DNA from: Chloroflexota bacterium
GTDB lineage: Bacteria; Chloroflexota; Dehalococcoidia; E44-bin15
Assembly (NCBI GenBank): GCA_015222405.1
Contig: JADFVG010000072.1
Coordinates: 1 to 13,263, forward strand
Direction of reading: 5' to 3'
Length of the DNA: 13,263 bases
In this document: in pieces, positions 6,001-12,860 of the stretch
How positions within the stretch are numbered: the stretch's first letter is position 1
How the letters are laid out: each line of letters starts with the position of its first letter
Notes under the pieces: generated by a model
Databases searched by the model: none
What the model was told of the DNA's origin: nothing
The model's input: the letters and a program-made list of their open reading frames with translations, nothing else
Program-made: the position numbers and the translations under genes

Positions 6001-7452
6001 ATGGGCAGTATTGAGGGTATGGTAGGTCCCCTAAAAGATTTGGAGGACTATAAAGGGAGTCTCTGCGATGGAAGGGTGGTTTTCTACCGCGGCAAGAAAG
6101 TCGATGACGTTACCAAACACCCAATTTTAAGTTTAGCAGTAAATCATGTAGGTTGTTTCTTTGGTGAGGGCATAGAAGATAACGAATTGAGAAAAAGGTT
6201 GTTCTACCATGACCCTGAATTAAAGGCTACAGTTAGTGCGTTCTACAAAGAGCCTCGTAGTCCTTCAGATCTCTACGATCGTTTTCAATTAACCTACGAC
6301 GTGACAAAAAGTATAGGGGTTCTTGTCGCACATATTTCCTCAGACGCAGTTTTCGGCTCCAAGATTGTTGCCAGTGAGCTTGGCGGGGAATATAGAGAAA
6401 GACTGCTTAGTTATGTGGAGAATGTGGCTAAGAACAATTTGTTTATGGCTGGCGCCCAAATAGATGTGAAAGGGCATCGTACATTGAGGCCAGCGCAGCA
6501 AAAAGATGCCGATTTGTATGTACATGCTGTTGAGGAGAAATCCGACGGGATTGTTGTCCGAGGAGCCAAATTACATACATCCAATGCGATAGCGTGTAGT
6601 GAACTCTTTGTTCTTCCTGGGAGAGCATTCAGGGAAGGTGAGGAGGACTACGCAATAGCTTTTACTGTACCGGCTAACGCAAAAGGCTTAAAGATGATTT
6701 GTAGACCTGCAATAGGTGCAGAAGCGGCACTTAATGATTTGGAGGGGGCAAGAGCAAGTAAAGTAGCTGTGCTGGAAAGCCTAACGATTTTCGATAACGT
6801 GTTTGTACCATGGGAGCGTGTATTCGTTTATAAAGACATAGAAAAAGCGAGTAGGCTTGCCCTTATGTTTGCCCTTTGGCATCGCTTTACCGCTGTGTCA
6901 TATAGGGTAGGCCTCGCCGATCATTTGATTGGGCTTGCAAAACTTGTGGAAGAAGCAAACGGCCTGGAGCGAGTCCCTCATATTCAAAAAGAAATCGTTG
7001 ATGTTGTCACCTACGCAGAAATTCAGAAAATGTGCGCCAGGATGGCTGCATATGAAGGCATTAAGCATGAAGCAACTGGCATCTATATGCCAAACTCTAT
7101 TTACACAAACATAGGCAAGCTTTATTCTAACGCTAACTATCTAAATGTCATACACTCCTTAATAGACATAGCGGGAGGACTAGCGATTACTGCACCAAGT
7201 GGCGATGACTATGACAACGAGGAGTTAAGAAAGGACATAAATAAGTATCTGAGTGCTGCAATACCTGGCGAAGAGAGATTTAAACTGTTCTTAATCCTGC
7301 GCGAGGCGGTTGCACTTATGGGTGGTGAGGAAAGTGTCACACATATTCACGCTGAAGGATCTGAGCGTGCAAGCTTAATAGAACTTTACCGAACATATGA
7401 CTTTGACAGGCCTAAACAGCTTATCCAGAGGCTTCTCTCAAAAATGCGTTAG
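6001..7452 (+). CDS. 4-hydroxyphenylacetate 3-hydroxylase / 4-hydroxybutyryl-CoA dehydratase family protein
   Basis: 483 residues, the normal length for the HpaB/AbfD flavoprotein family. Recognisable blocks are KHPILSLAVNHVG near 39, KGHRTLRPAQQ near 157, DLYVHAVEEKSDGIVVRGAK (171-190, the best family signature), YAIAFTVPANAKGLKMICRP near 217, FDNVFVPWERVF near 264 and the helix with WHRFTAVSYRVG near 293. In 4-hydroxybutyryl-CoA dehydratase a 4Fe-4S cluster is held by two cysteines near residue 100 and a His/Cys pair seven apart. Here there is no cysteine between 53 and 198, and the pair is His294/Tyr301. It is thus unlikely to be that dehydratase and closer to a flavin-dependent hydroxylase or an unknown acyl-CoA enzyme. 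Start chosen at 6001 because AAGGAG precedes it; an upstream in-frame ATG (5917) would lie before the mapped transcription start. AT-rich codons. No reductase partner (HpaC) is visible. Confidence 0.8.
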   Translation: MGSIEGMVGPLKDLEDYKGSLCDGRVVFYRGKKVDDVTKHPILSLAVNHVGCFFGEGIEDNELRKRLFYHDPELKATVSAFYKEPRSPSDLYDRFQLTYDVTKSIGVLVAHISSDAVFGSKIVASELGGEYRERLLSYVENVAKNNLFMAGAQIDVKGHRTLRPAQQKDADLYVHAVEEKSDGIVVRGAKLHTSNAIACSELFVLPGRAFREGEEDYAIAFTVPANAKGLKMICRPAIGAEAALNDLEGARASKVAVLESLTIFDNVFVPWERVFVYKDIEKASRLALMFALWHRFTAVSYRVGLADHLIGLAKLVEEANGLERVPHIQKEIVDVVTYAEIQKMCARMAAYEGIKHEATGIYMPNSIYTNIGKLYSNANYLNVIHSLIDIAGGLAITAPSGDDYDNEELRKDINKYLSAAIPGEERFKLFLILREAVALMGGEESVTHIHAEGSERASLIELYRTYDFDRPKQLIQRLLSKMR

Positions 7453-7624
7453 GGAGTTAAGGACCTATCAGAGGTCTGCCCAATGATTTCGCTGCGCAAA
7501 ATTGCATACACCGCCCCTGGCGAGCAGGCGGGGGTACTGGCCGAATGCACATTGCGATGATCTCTGCGTCTCCGAAGGCTTTATCATGACCACGGTTTGA
7601 CCATCATACTGGGAAGCCACAGGG

Positions 7625-9259
7625 CTATGCGGGCTCTGCGCCCACGTCGGCAGCCTTCACCCTGAAGCGCTGGCCCAGAGCCGCCGAGGCGCGGTACGCC
7701 TCCACCTGGCGCTGCTGTTCAGCGGTGCTCCATCCCAGAAGACGCCCCATCTCTTGGGCCACGGTCTCCACGGCGTCCAGCCCCTGACATGGGCCCAGGC
7801 CCACGGTGCTGCGGCGGAGTAGGAAGTCGCTTACAGTGAGGGCGCCCTCCTTCTCAACGGCGTGCCGTACCTGGGCCAGAACGTCCCGGCAGTGAGGACA
7901 GAGAGGCTGGCCTTCCTGGGCATCCCCGCGCACCAGGCTGAGGACCTGCGAGAAGCGGGAGCCATAGAGGGTAGCAAGGTGCGCCACCGTCTCCACTGGC
8001 ATGCCGCTTTCCTGAGCAGCCTGCTCCACCGTTTCCTGCGGCACAGCCGGTGCTCCAGGCAGGGGAGCTTCCGCTGTGCTACACGACGCCTCCAGGCCAA
8101 GCTTCCGGCACACCAGGTCCACCGTATCCTTGGCCACGATGCGGTAGCTGGTTATCTTGCCCCCCAGCACCGAGACGAAACCGCCCACACCATCCCTTTT
8201 CTCGTGGTCCACGAGCTTGTGCTGCCGGGAGATGTCCGACGTCCCTCTGCCGCCGGAGTCGGCCAGGGACCGCAAACCGGCGATGGTGTAGAAGATATTC
8301 TCCAACCCCACACCGGGGAAGGCCCGGCGAACCTCCGCCAGAAGGTAGTCCACATCCCTTGCCTCGGCATCTACGGCATCCAGGTCCCCCGAGTAGTCGG
8401 TGTCGGTGGTCCCAATGAGGGAGTAGCCCTGCCAGGGGATTACGAAGAAGAGCCGGCCATCGGCGCGGGCAAAGAGGACGATGGCGTGGCGGGAGATTTG
8501 GGGGATGAGGAGGTGGATGCCCTTGGTTCTGCGCACCATGGGCTTTACGCCTCTGTCGAGCATATCCCGCACACAGTCCACCCAGTGGCCGGCGGCGTTA
8601 ACCACCACCCGGCCACCCACCTGATAGACCTCCCCCGATAGGAGATCCTGCACCTGAACCCCGCACACAGCGTTATCGGCTCTCAGGAGCCCCGTGACCT
8701 TCGCATGATTCATGAGGGAGGCCCCATGCTCGGCAGCGGAGAGGACGTTTTCCAGGCAAAGTCGCTCCACAAAGGGCACCTGACAGTCATAGTAGAGGTA
8801 GGAGCCCACCAAACCCTCAAGCTCCAGGCCCGGCTCCAACTCCAAGGTCTGGCGGCGGGAAAGGCGCCGGTGGGAAGGGAGGCTCTTGCCGAAGGGAAGG
8901 AGATCATAGAGATGCATACCCAATGCCAGGGCCAACCGGTGCAAGGGAGCCCCCCGGGTTATGGGGATGACGAAGGGGAGGCTCTGCACCAGGTGGGGGG
9001 CAATGCCGAGAAGGACCTCCCGTTCCTTGAGGGCCTGCCGCACTAGGCGGAACTGCAGCCCTCCCAGGTAGCGCAGGCCCCCGTGAATCAGGCGGGACGA
9101 GCGGGAGGTTGTACCGTAGGCAAAGTCCTCTTTCTCCAGAAGCAATGTCTGGAGCCCGCGGAGGGCAGCGTCCCGGGCAATACCCGCCCCGATGATGCCC
9201 CCACCCACTACAATCAGATCGAAGGTCTTCCCGACGAGGGAGTCGAAGTCTCTGTTCAC
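7625..9259 (-). CDS. glpD: Glycerol-3-phosphate dehydrogenase (FAD-dependent)
   Basis: 544 residues. The membrane-associated flavoenzyme oxidises glycerol 3-phosphate to dihydroxyacetone phosphate and passes electrons to quinone. The FAD-binding N-terminus is intact: DLIVVGGGIIGAG (14-26) and EKEDF (42-46), then the family hallmark GTTSRSSRLIHGGLRYL (49-65). IVVNAAG-type and GLRSLAD segments follow, and a C-terminal helical domain contains EGALTVSDFLLRRSTVGLG. That domain carries CPHC (454-457) and GPCQG (Cys491), unlike the E. coli enzyme. The GTG start at 9259 is supported by AAGGAG four bases upstream and lies 16 bases after the glpK stop. A frame extension to 9406 would overlap glpK by about 130 bases and adds proline-rich nonsense. 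Second gene of the glpK-glpD operon; no convincing terminator in the 172-base gap after it. Confidence 0.95.
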   Translation of the reverse strand: MNRDFDSLVGKTFDLIVVGGGIIGAGIARDAALRGLQTLLLEKEDFAYGTTSRSSRLIHGGLRYLGGLQFRLVRQALKEREVLLGIAPHLVQSLPFVIPITRGAPLHRLALALGMHLYDLLPFGKSLPSHRRLSRRQTLELEPGLELEGLVGSYLYYDCQVPFVERLCLENVLSAAEHGASLMNHAKVTGLLRADNAVCGVQVQDLLSGEVYQVGGRVVVNAAGHWVDCVRDMLDRGVKPMVRRTKGIHLLIPQISRHAIVLFARADGRLFFVIPWQGYSLIGTTDTDYSGDLDAVDAEARDVDYLLAEVRRAFPGVGLENIFYTIAGLRSLADSGGRGTSDISRQHKLVDHEKRDGVGGFVSVLGGKITSYRIVAKDTVDLVCRKLGLEASCSTAEAPLPGAPAVPQETVEQAAQESGMPVETVAHLATLYGSRFSQVLSLVRGDAQEGQPLCPHCRDVLAQVRHAVEKEGALTVSDFLLRRSTVGLGPCQGLDAVETVAQEMGRLLGWSTAEQQRQVEAYRASAALGQRFRVKAADVGAEPA

Positions 9260-9275
9260 ACTGCTCCTTCCTGCC

Positions 9276-10778
9276 TCAGCCCGTGACCCAGCCACGGGCG
9301 CGTTCCACGGCACGCTTCCAGCCGGCGTAGAGGGTCTCCCGCTGATCTGCGGACATACTCGGTTCGTAGGTCTCGGCGCCGCGCCACCGCCGGGCGATGT
9401 CAGCAATATCTCGCCACAGGCCCACCGCCAGGCCCGCTAGGTAGGCGGCTCCGAGGGCAGTGGTCTCCGCCACTGCCGCCCGCTGAATGGGCACCCCCAG
9501 GATGTCCGCCTGGAACTGCATCAGGAGGGTGTTGGCGGTGCCCCCGCCATCCGCGCGAAGCAAAGGGACATGGAGGCCGGCATCGGCGGCCATAGCCTCG
9601 ACCACGTCCCGTGTCTGGTAGGCGATGGCCTCCAGGGTAGCCCTTGCCAGGTGCCCCCTAGTGGTGCCCCGGGTAAGGCCCACAATGGTGCCCCGTGCGT
9701 ACATGTCCCAGTAAGGGGCCCCCAGGCCCACAAAGGCGGGGACAAAGTAGACCCCGCCGCTGTCGGGGACAGAGCGGGCCAGGGTCTCGCTCTCAGCGGC
9801 ATCCCCAATCAGGCCCAGGCCGTCCCGCAGCCACTGGACGGCGGCCCCAGTGATGAAGATGCTCCCCTCCATAGCATAGGTCACCTCATCTGCCAGCCCC
9901 CAGGCCACAGTGGTGACCAGACCCCTCTGGGAGGGGACAGGCCTGTTACCGGTGTTGAGCAGGACGAAGGAGCCCGTCCCATAGGTGTTCTTGACCATGC
10001 CCCGGTCGTAGCAGGCCTGGCCGAAGAGGGCCGCTTGCTGATCACCGGCCACGGCAGCGAGGGGCACCTGGGAATCCCCCAGAAGGCCGGCGGCAGTCTC
10101 CCCGTAAACCTGGCTGGAGGGCATCACCCGGGGAAGAAGAGCCTCTGGTATGTCCAGGGCAGCAAGGAGGTCCCTGTCCCACTGAAGGGTGTGGATGTTG
10201 AACAGCATAGTGCGGGAGGCGTTGCTGTAGTCGGTGACGTGGACAGCACCCCCGGTGAGGTTCCAGATAAGCCAGCTATCCACCGTTCCGAAGAGGAGGT
10301 CTCCCTGTTGGGCGCGGCGCTGCCCCTGGGGGATGTGGTCAAGGATCCAGCGAAGCTTGGTGGCGGAGAAGTAGGCATCTACGAGTAGCCCGGTCTTCTC
10401 CCTGATAGACTGGCCCATGCCCGCTTGCTTCAGCTCCTCGCACAGCGGGGCAGTGCGCCGGCACTGCCATACCACGGCGTTGCTCACCGGCTCTCCAGTG
10501 TAGCGGTCCCACACCACAGTGGTCTCCCGCTGGTTGGTGATGCCCACACCCCTTACCTGGGAGAGGGACACCCCCGCCTTCTGGAGGGCCTCCCGGGCCA
10601 CTGCCAGAGAGCTCTGGAGAAGCTCTTGTGGGTCGTGCTCTACCCAGCCGGGTTGAGGATAGATCTGGCGCACTTCCCGATGGGCGCTGGAGACCACCCG
10701 GCCCTCCTCATCGCAGAGGAGAGCGGCGCTTCCCGTGGTTCCCTGATCTATGGCTAGGATGTAGCCTTTATTGGGCAT
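9276..10778 (-). CDS. glpK: Glycerol kinase
   Basis: 500 residues, matching the usual ~500. Phosphorylates glycerol with ATP to glycerol 3-phosphate in the cytoplasm, feeding glpD. FGGY-kinase signatures are all visible: DQGTTGSAALL (11-21), GITNQRETTVVWDR, VVWQCRRTAP, FGTVDSWLIWNLTGG, DYSNASRTMLFNIHTLQWD, GDQQAALFGQ, KNTYGTGSFVLLNTG and PAFVGLGAPYWD with ARGTIVGLTRGT. Two regulatory features of model enzymes are absent. The E. coli fructose-bisphosphate loop (GGKGGTR) reads GLLGDSQ, and the low-GC Gram-positive phospho-His loop has Leu where His should be. The start at 10778 (MPNKGYILAIDQ) fits the family; the ATG at 10850 would add 24 residues upstream of the predicted transcription start. 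The ribosome-binding site is weak. No glycerol facilitator gene is in view. Confidence 0.96.
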   Translation of the reverse strand: MPNKGYILAIDQGTTGSAALLCDEEGRVVSSAHREVRQIYPQPGWVEHDPQELLQSSLAVAREALQKAGVSLSQVRGVGITNQRETTVVWDRYTGEPVSNAVVWQCRRTAPLCEELKQAGMGQSIREKTGLLVDAYFSATKLRWILDHIPQGQRRAQQGDLLFGTVDSWLIWNLTGGAVHVTDYSNASRTMLFNIHTLQWDRDLLAALDIPEALLPRVMPSSQVYGETAAGLLGDSQVPLAAVAGDQQAALFGQACYDRGMVKNTYGTGSFVLLNTGNRPVPSQRGLVTTVAWGLADEVTYAMEGSIFITGAAVQWLRDGLGLIGDAAESETLARSVPDSGGVYFVPAFVGLGAPYWDMYARGTIVGLTRGTTRGHLARATLEAIAYQTRDVVEAMAADAGLHVPLLRADGGGTANTLLMQFQADILGVPIQRAAVAETTALGAAYLAGLAVGLWRDIADIARRWRGAETYEPSMSADQRETLYAGWKRAVERARGWVTG

Positions 10779-10814
10779 AGGGGGTTGCCAAGAAACTGGT
10801 TGCAAATCGTGACT

Positions 10815-10843
10815 AGTATAGCACGCGGGAGGGGGGCCAGCAA
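10815..10843 (-). promoter_or_regulatory. Promoter of the glpK-glpD operon
   Basis: On the minus strand TTGCTG (10838-10843) and TATACT (10815-10820) are 17 bases apart, and the -10 box carries the extended TG motif (TGCTATACT), which would compensate for the weak -35. The start would fall near 10808, about 30 bases before the glpK ATG. Confidence 0.5.
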
Positions 10844-10858
10844 CCGCCAAGTCAGGCC

Positions 10859-10887
10859 TTGTATCCCTCCACGGTCTCGGCTATAAT
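10859..10887 (+). promoter_or_regulatory. Distal candidate promoter for the AttH/CrtC-like gene
   Basis: TTGTAT (10859-10864) and a perfect TATAAT (10882-10887) are 17 bases apart. It would give a leader of about 130 bases. It lies inside the possible gene tail on the other strand, so one of the two calls may be wrong. Confidence 0.35.
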
Positions 10888-10951
10888 AGTGGCAGCCGGC
10901 GAGCTGGTGCTGCTCTTAAAGCAGGCGTCTATCCTCGACGAGTACACCTTC

Positions 10952-10980
10952 TTGACAAGGAGCAGCCCGCGCTGTAGAAT
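10952..10980 (+). promoter_or_regulatory. Proximal promoter for the AttH/CrtC-like gene
   Basis: TTGACA (10952-10957) and TAGAAT (10975-10980) are 17 bases apart, 11 of 12 consensus positions. The start would be near 10987, about 35 bases before the ATG, with a strong ribosome-binding site between. It shares the opening TTGACAAGGAG with the promoter at 5888. Confidence 0.65.
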
Positions 10981-11021
10981 CACAGGCTATCGCCCATTAT
11001 TTGAAGGCAAAGGAGGTAGTG

Positions 11022-12074
11022 ATGCCAAGGCGAAACACATTCAGAAGGATAACCGGCATTAATTTGGGATGGCATCCGTGGCTAGCAGAAGGGGAGAGTA
11101 GAGGGAACTACGCCGACTGGCTGTGGCTTGACGGTCAGCTAGAAGGCGGCTATCAGTACTCGATGGGGATGTTTGGCGCAAGGCCAGGGGGGACTGTGGA
11201 ATCTGAAAGGCAGGGGGGGCCAACCGTTGATTTGCACATTTTAACTCCGGATGGGAAAGCACACCACGGCACCGAATCATATCCCCTTGAAGCCTTTAAG
11301 CCAGAACCATTTGGCGGAACCTGGGGGGATAACACATTCAAGGGGAAGCTCGGGCCGGACGGCATGCCAGAAGGCTACGACCTCAAGGTGTCTGTAGGTG
11401 ATGTAGGCGTTGACCTTACTGCCCGTGCAGTGGCAATCGGACTGCAGTTCTCTGACGAGGAACACGGCTATTCATACTACCATCCTATCAAGAACATAGC
11501 TTTGGGATGGTGGCCGCTGGTGCCTAGGGCCGAAGTTGAAGGGACGCTCACAATTGAGGGGAAACCGGTAAAGGTTAGCGGCCTTGCCTATGTCGAGCGT
11601 CAGCTCACAAGTATGCCTACCTCATTCGGCGGTGGTGGGCAGGCGTGGTGGACTTGGGGGCACTTCTACGCCGGTGACTACACGGCTATTTGGACTGACT
11701 CAGCTTCCTCAGAACACTTTCAGTACCGCCACTTTAGTCCGTTCGCCCTTTGGAAGGGGAGTGATCTCATTCTAAGCACATTCCAGTTTACATGTTATGT
11801 TGAGAAATTTGGCATTGACGCTGATTCAGGAATGCTCTACCCCGTGGTGGAGTCGCTGAGAGCATCCGATGGAAATGTAGAGCTGAGAGCACAACTCCTA
11901 CCGGGCAAGATTAACCACATCTTTAGATTAGGAGAAACAGGGGTATACTGTAGGCAATATTGCGATGTGAATATGCAACTAAGGCGCTGGGATGATGTAG
12001 ATCAAGAGAGTGGTACAGCTGTCCACGAGTTTGGCGCCGGGGGACATTGGTTTCCTTTCGACAGATTGAAATGA
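11022..12074 (+). CDS. AttH/CrtC-like lipocalin-fold protein (carotenoid 1,2-hydratase superfamily)
   Basis: 350 residues starting at 11022, where AAAGGAGGT (11009-11017) is four bases from the ATG; a TTG seven codons upstream lies before that site. The pattern fits the two-domain calycin fold of AttH and CrtC. The first half is beta-rich with DWLWLDGQLEGGYQYSMGMF near 29-48. The mid-protein block SYYHPIKNIALGWWPLVPRA, EVEGTLTIEGKPVKVSGLAYVERQ (about 172-195) corresponds to the family's conserved G-x-hydrophobic-VsGxaWxDHQ motif, but reads YVERQ instead of WxDHQ. WWTWGHFYAGDYTAIWTD follows. CrtC hydrates carotenoids and AttH-type relatives act on diverse hydrophobic molecules; no carotenoid gene is near, so the substrate is unknown. 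No signal peptide. The stop overlaps the ATG of the MBL-tail remnant (ATGA). Identity of the fold is moderately sure, function is not. Confidence 0.65.
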   Translation: MPRRNTFRRITGINLGWHPWLAEGESRGNYADWLWLDGQLEGGYQYSMGMFGARPGGTVESERQGGPTVDLHILTPDGKAHHGTESYPLEAFKPEPFGGTWGDNTFKGKLGPDGMPEGYDLKVSVGDVGVDLTARAVAIGLQFSDEEHGYSYYHPIKNIALGWWPLVPRAEVEGTLTIEGKPVKVSGLAYVERQLTSMPTSFGGGGQAWWTWGHFYAGDYTAIWTDSASSEHFQYRHFSPFALWKGSDLILSTFQFTCYVEKFGIDADSGMLYPVVESLRASDGNVELRAQLLPGKINHIFRLGETGVYCRQYCDVNMQLRRWDDVDQESGTAVHEFGAGGHWFPFDRLK

Positions 12075-12151
12075 AATCCCGGGGCGAGCCCGTAGCACAG
12101 GAGGTGCAGCGCTGGAACGTGGCACGCCTCTACGATGTGCTGGAAAAGTAA
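12071..12151 (+). pseudogene. Remnant of an MBL-fold hydrolase gene, C-terminal 22-26 codons
   Basis: From 12086 the frame reads EPVAQEVQRWNVARLYDVLEK-stop, matching the end of the intact MBL protein (EPMAQEVQRWNVARLYEVLKK). Five further codons upstream (12071-12085, beginning ATG) align weakly with the corresponding MBL codons. The rest of the gene, about 245 codons with all metal ligands, is missing. The ATG overlaps the stop of the AttH-like gene, so a 26-residue peptide could in principle be made, but it would carry no active site. I read it as the stump left by a deletion or an insertion. Confidence 0.8.
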
Positions 12152-12173
12152 AGAACGGTAGATGACACTTCCC
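12086..12173 (+). repeat. Copy B of the 88-bp duplicated segment
   Basis: Matches 5315-5402 in the same orientation, 6771 bases away, with 8 differences in 88. It includes 22 bases of non-coding spacer after the stop codon, so the duplication is at DNA level. In both copies the spacer ends with ATGACACTTCCC preceded by an AAAG-type site, probably the start of a gene that once followed the MBL gene. Confidence 0.9.
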
Positions 12174-12570
12174 GAGCAGGCAATCCAGAGGGCCTTAGCA
12201 TTGCACCGGGAGAGGGCTACTTTGCAATGTGGTTGAAGCGTGACAAACAGAGAACCCAGATGTATTATCCTAGCACACTGGAAACTCGATTACGCCTTTC
12301 CCGAAACAGTGCTCACCTAATCATTCGAAACTATTCCCCCAAAGAGAGACCTCACTAATCGAGCACAGAGCCTAGCTCATCGAATCACCAACCAGATGCT
12401 CTGGTGTGAATGCTTTCCTGACCATGCAAATCCCCCTTTCTTAGTCCATAGTCCAATATTACAACTGGACTGCTTTGGGGGGGGGGCAGGTCGAGTTCCT
12501 TCTTCATCTCAGGTCGAGCCGATAATGCAAAGACCCTGTTTCAACTGGGTTGTGTAATTGGCGTATGCGC
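12174..12570. other. Gene-poor stretch with several short hairpins
   Basis: No supported gene. The frame continuing after the MBL-tail stop stays open to 12357 (GNPEGLSIAPGEGYFAMWLK, then SPKERPH-stop) but has no ribosome-binding site and no family I know; the frame from the ATG at 12162 (MTLPEQAIQRALALHRER) stops after 24 codons. Hairpins include ACCAGA-TGC-TCTGGT (12391-12405), which can extend to flanking CAC/GTG, and AGTCCA (12450-12455) with TGGACT (12466-12471). A run of ten G residues spans 12477-12486. Confidence 0.5.
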
Positions 12571-12574
12571 ACCT

Positions 12575-12860
12575 TTATTCTATCTCAACAAAACCGGGCA
12601 AGAGTAGGGAGACAACATCCACCTCAGTAACGCCGCGGATGGTAATGTAGAAAAGGGGGGGGATCCTGGTGAAAATCGAAACACCCTCTTGATTTGCTAA
12701 CGAGATGGTCTCAAAGAAGACGGCTGAATAGTGCCCTCCGGGTTTTACCTCTTGGCTTGCTCACCCCCATTTACTGTCAGTGAGGTCTCTTTTTTTTGCC
12801 CCCGCCAAAGGAGCTGAAAGCGGCCTGTTGAGAACCTTTTGGGTCGCAAAACTTGACCAA
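12575..12860 (-). pseudogene. Frame-broken fragment of a secreted beta-sandwich (PapD-like) protein
   Basis: On the minus strand from 12748 to the TAA at 12575 the sequence reads VKPGGHYSAVFFETI, then QEGVSIFTRIPPLFYITIRG and PGFVEIE-stop. The PGGHY-AVFFE...TRI--LFYITIRG pattern matches, from memory, the beta-sandwich domain of secreted or surface proteins of Chloroflexota and candidate-phyla bacteria. Directly upstream, one base out of frame, lies TSLTVNGGEQAKR, which fits as the preceding strand. Before that, another shift at an eight-A run (plus 12790-12797) may join FSSFGGGKK. No start codon and signal sequence can be linked without further stops. I call it a decayed gene; sequencing errors at homopolymers are the alternative. 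The 125-codon frame 12745-13122 is partly this fragment and is not a gene on its own evidence. Confidence 0.45.

Larger units (their letters stand above)
10852..10986 (-). pseudogene. Possible 3' tail of an unidentified minus-strand gene
   Basis: A 44-codon open stretch, bounded upstream by TAG, ends ATIIAETVEGYKA-stop at 10852, just before the glpK promoter. Its third positions are GC-rich as in the glp genes, and it reads like the C-terminal end of a protein (VKKVYSSRIDACFKS in the middle). There is no ribosome-binding site and no family I recognise. If real, it is a gene truncated by whatever brought in the AttH-like gene. The opposite strand of this segment is also open and GC-rich in third positions, so this may be chance. 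Confidence 0.3.

Noticed and set aside
7453..7624. Terminator between the convergent HpaB-family and glpD genes
   Set aside because: GACCT-ATCAG-AGGTC (7462-7476) and an imperfect GC-rich stem near 7510 exist, but neither is followed by a T-run on the relevant strand.
7862..8641. 259-codon open frame on the plus strand opposite glpD
   Set aside because: Shadow of a GC-rich gene; glpD on the other strand has full family motifs and this frame has none.
9570..10388. 272-codon open frame on the plus strand opposite glpK
   Set aside because: Same reason: composition artefact opposite a clearly real kinase gene.
10859..11062. 67-codon plus-strand frame upstream of the AttH-like gene
   Set aside because: Spans the predicted promoter and ribosome-binding site of the next gene and overlaps its start; no motif and no ribosome-binding site of its own.
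12477..12486. Ten-G run as a regulatory or G-quadruplex element
   Set aside because: A single homopolymer in decayed DNA; more useful as a warning of possible length error than as a functional element.
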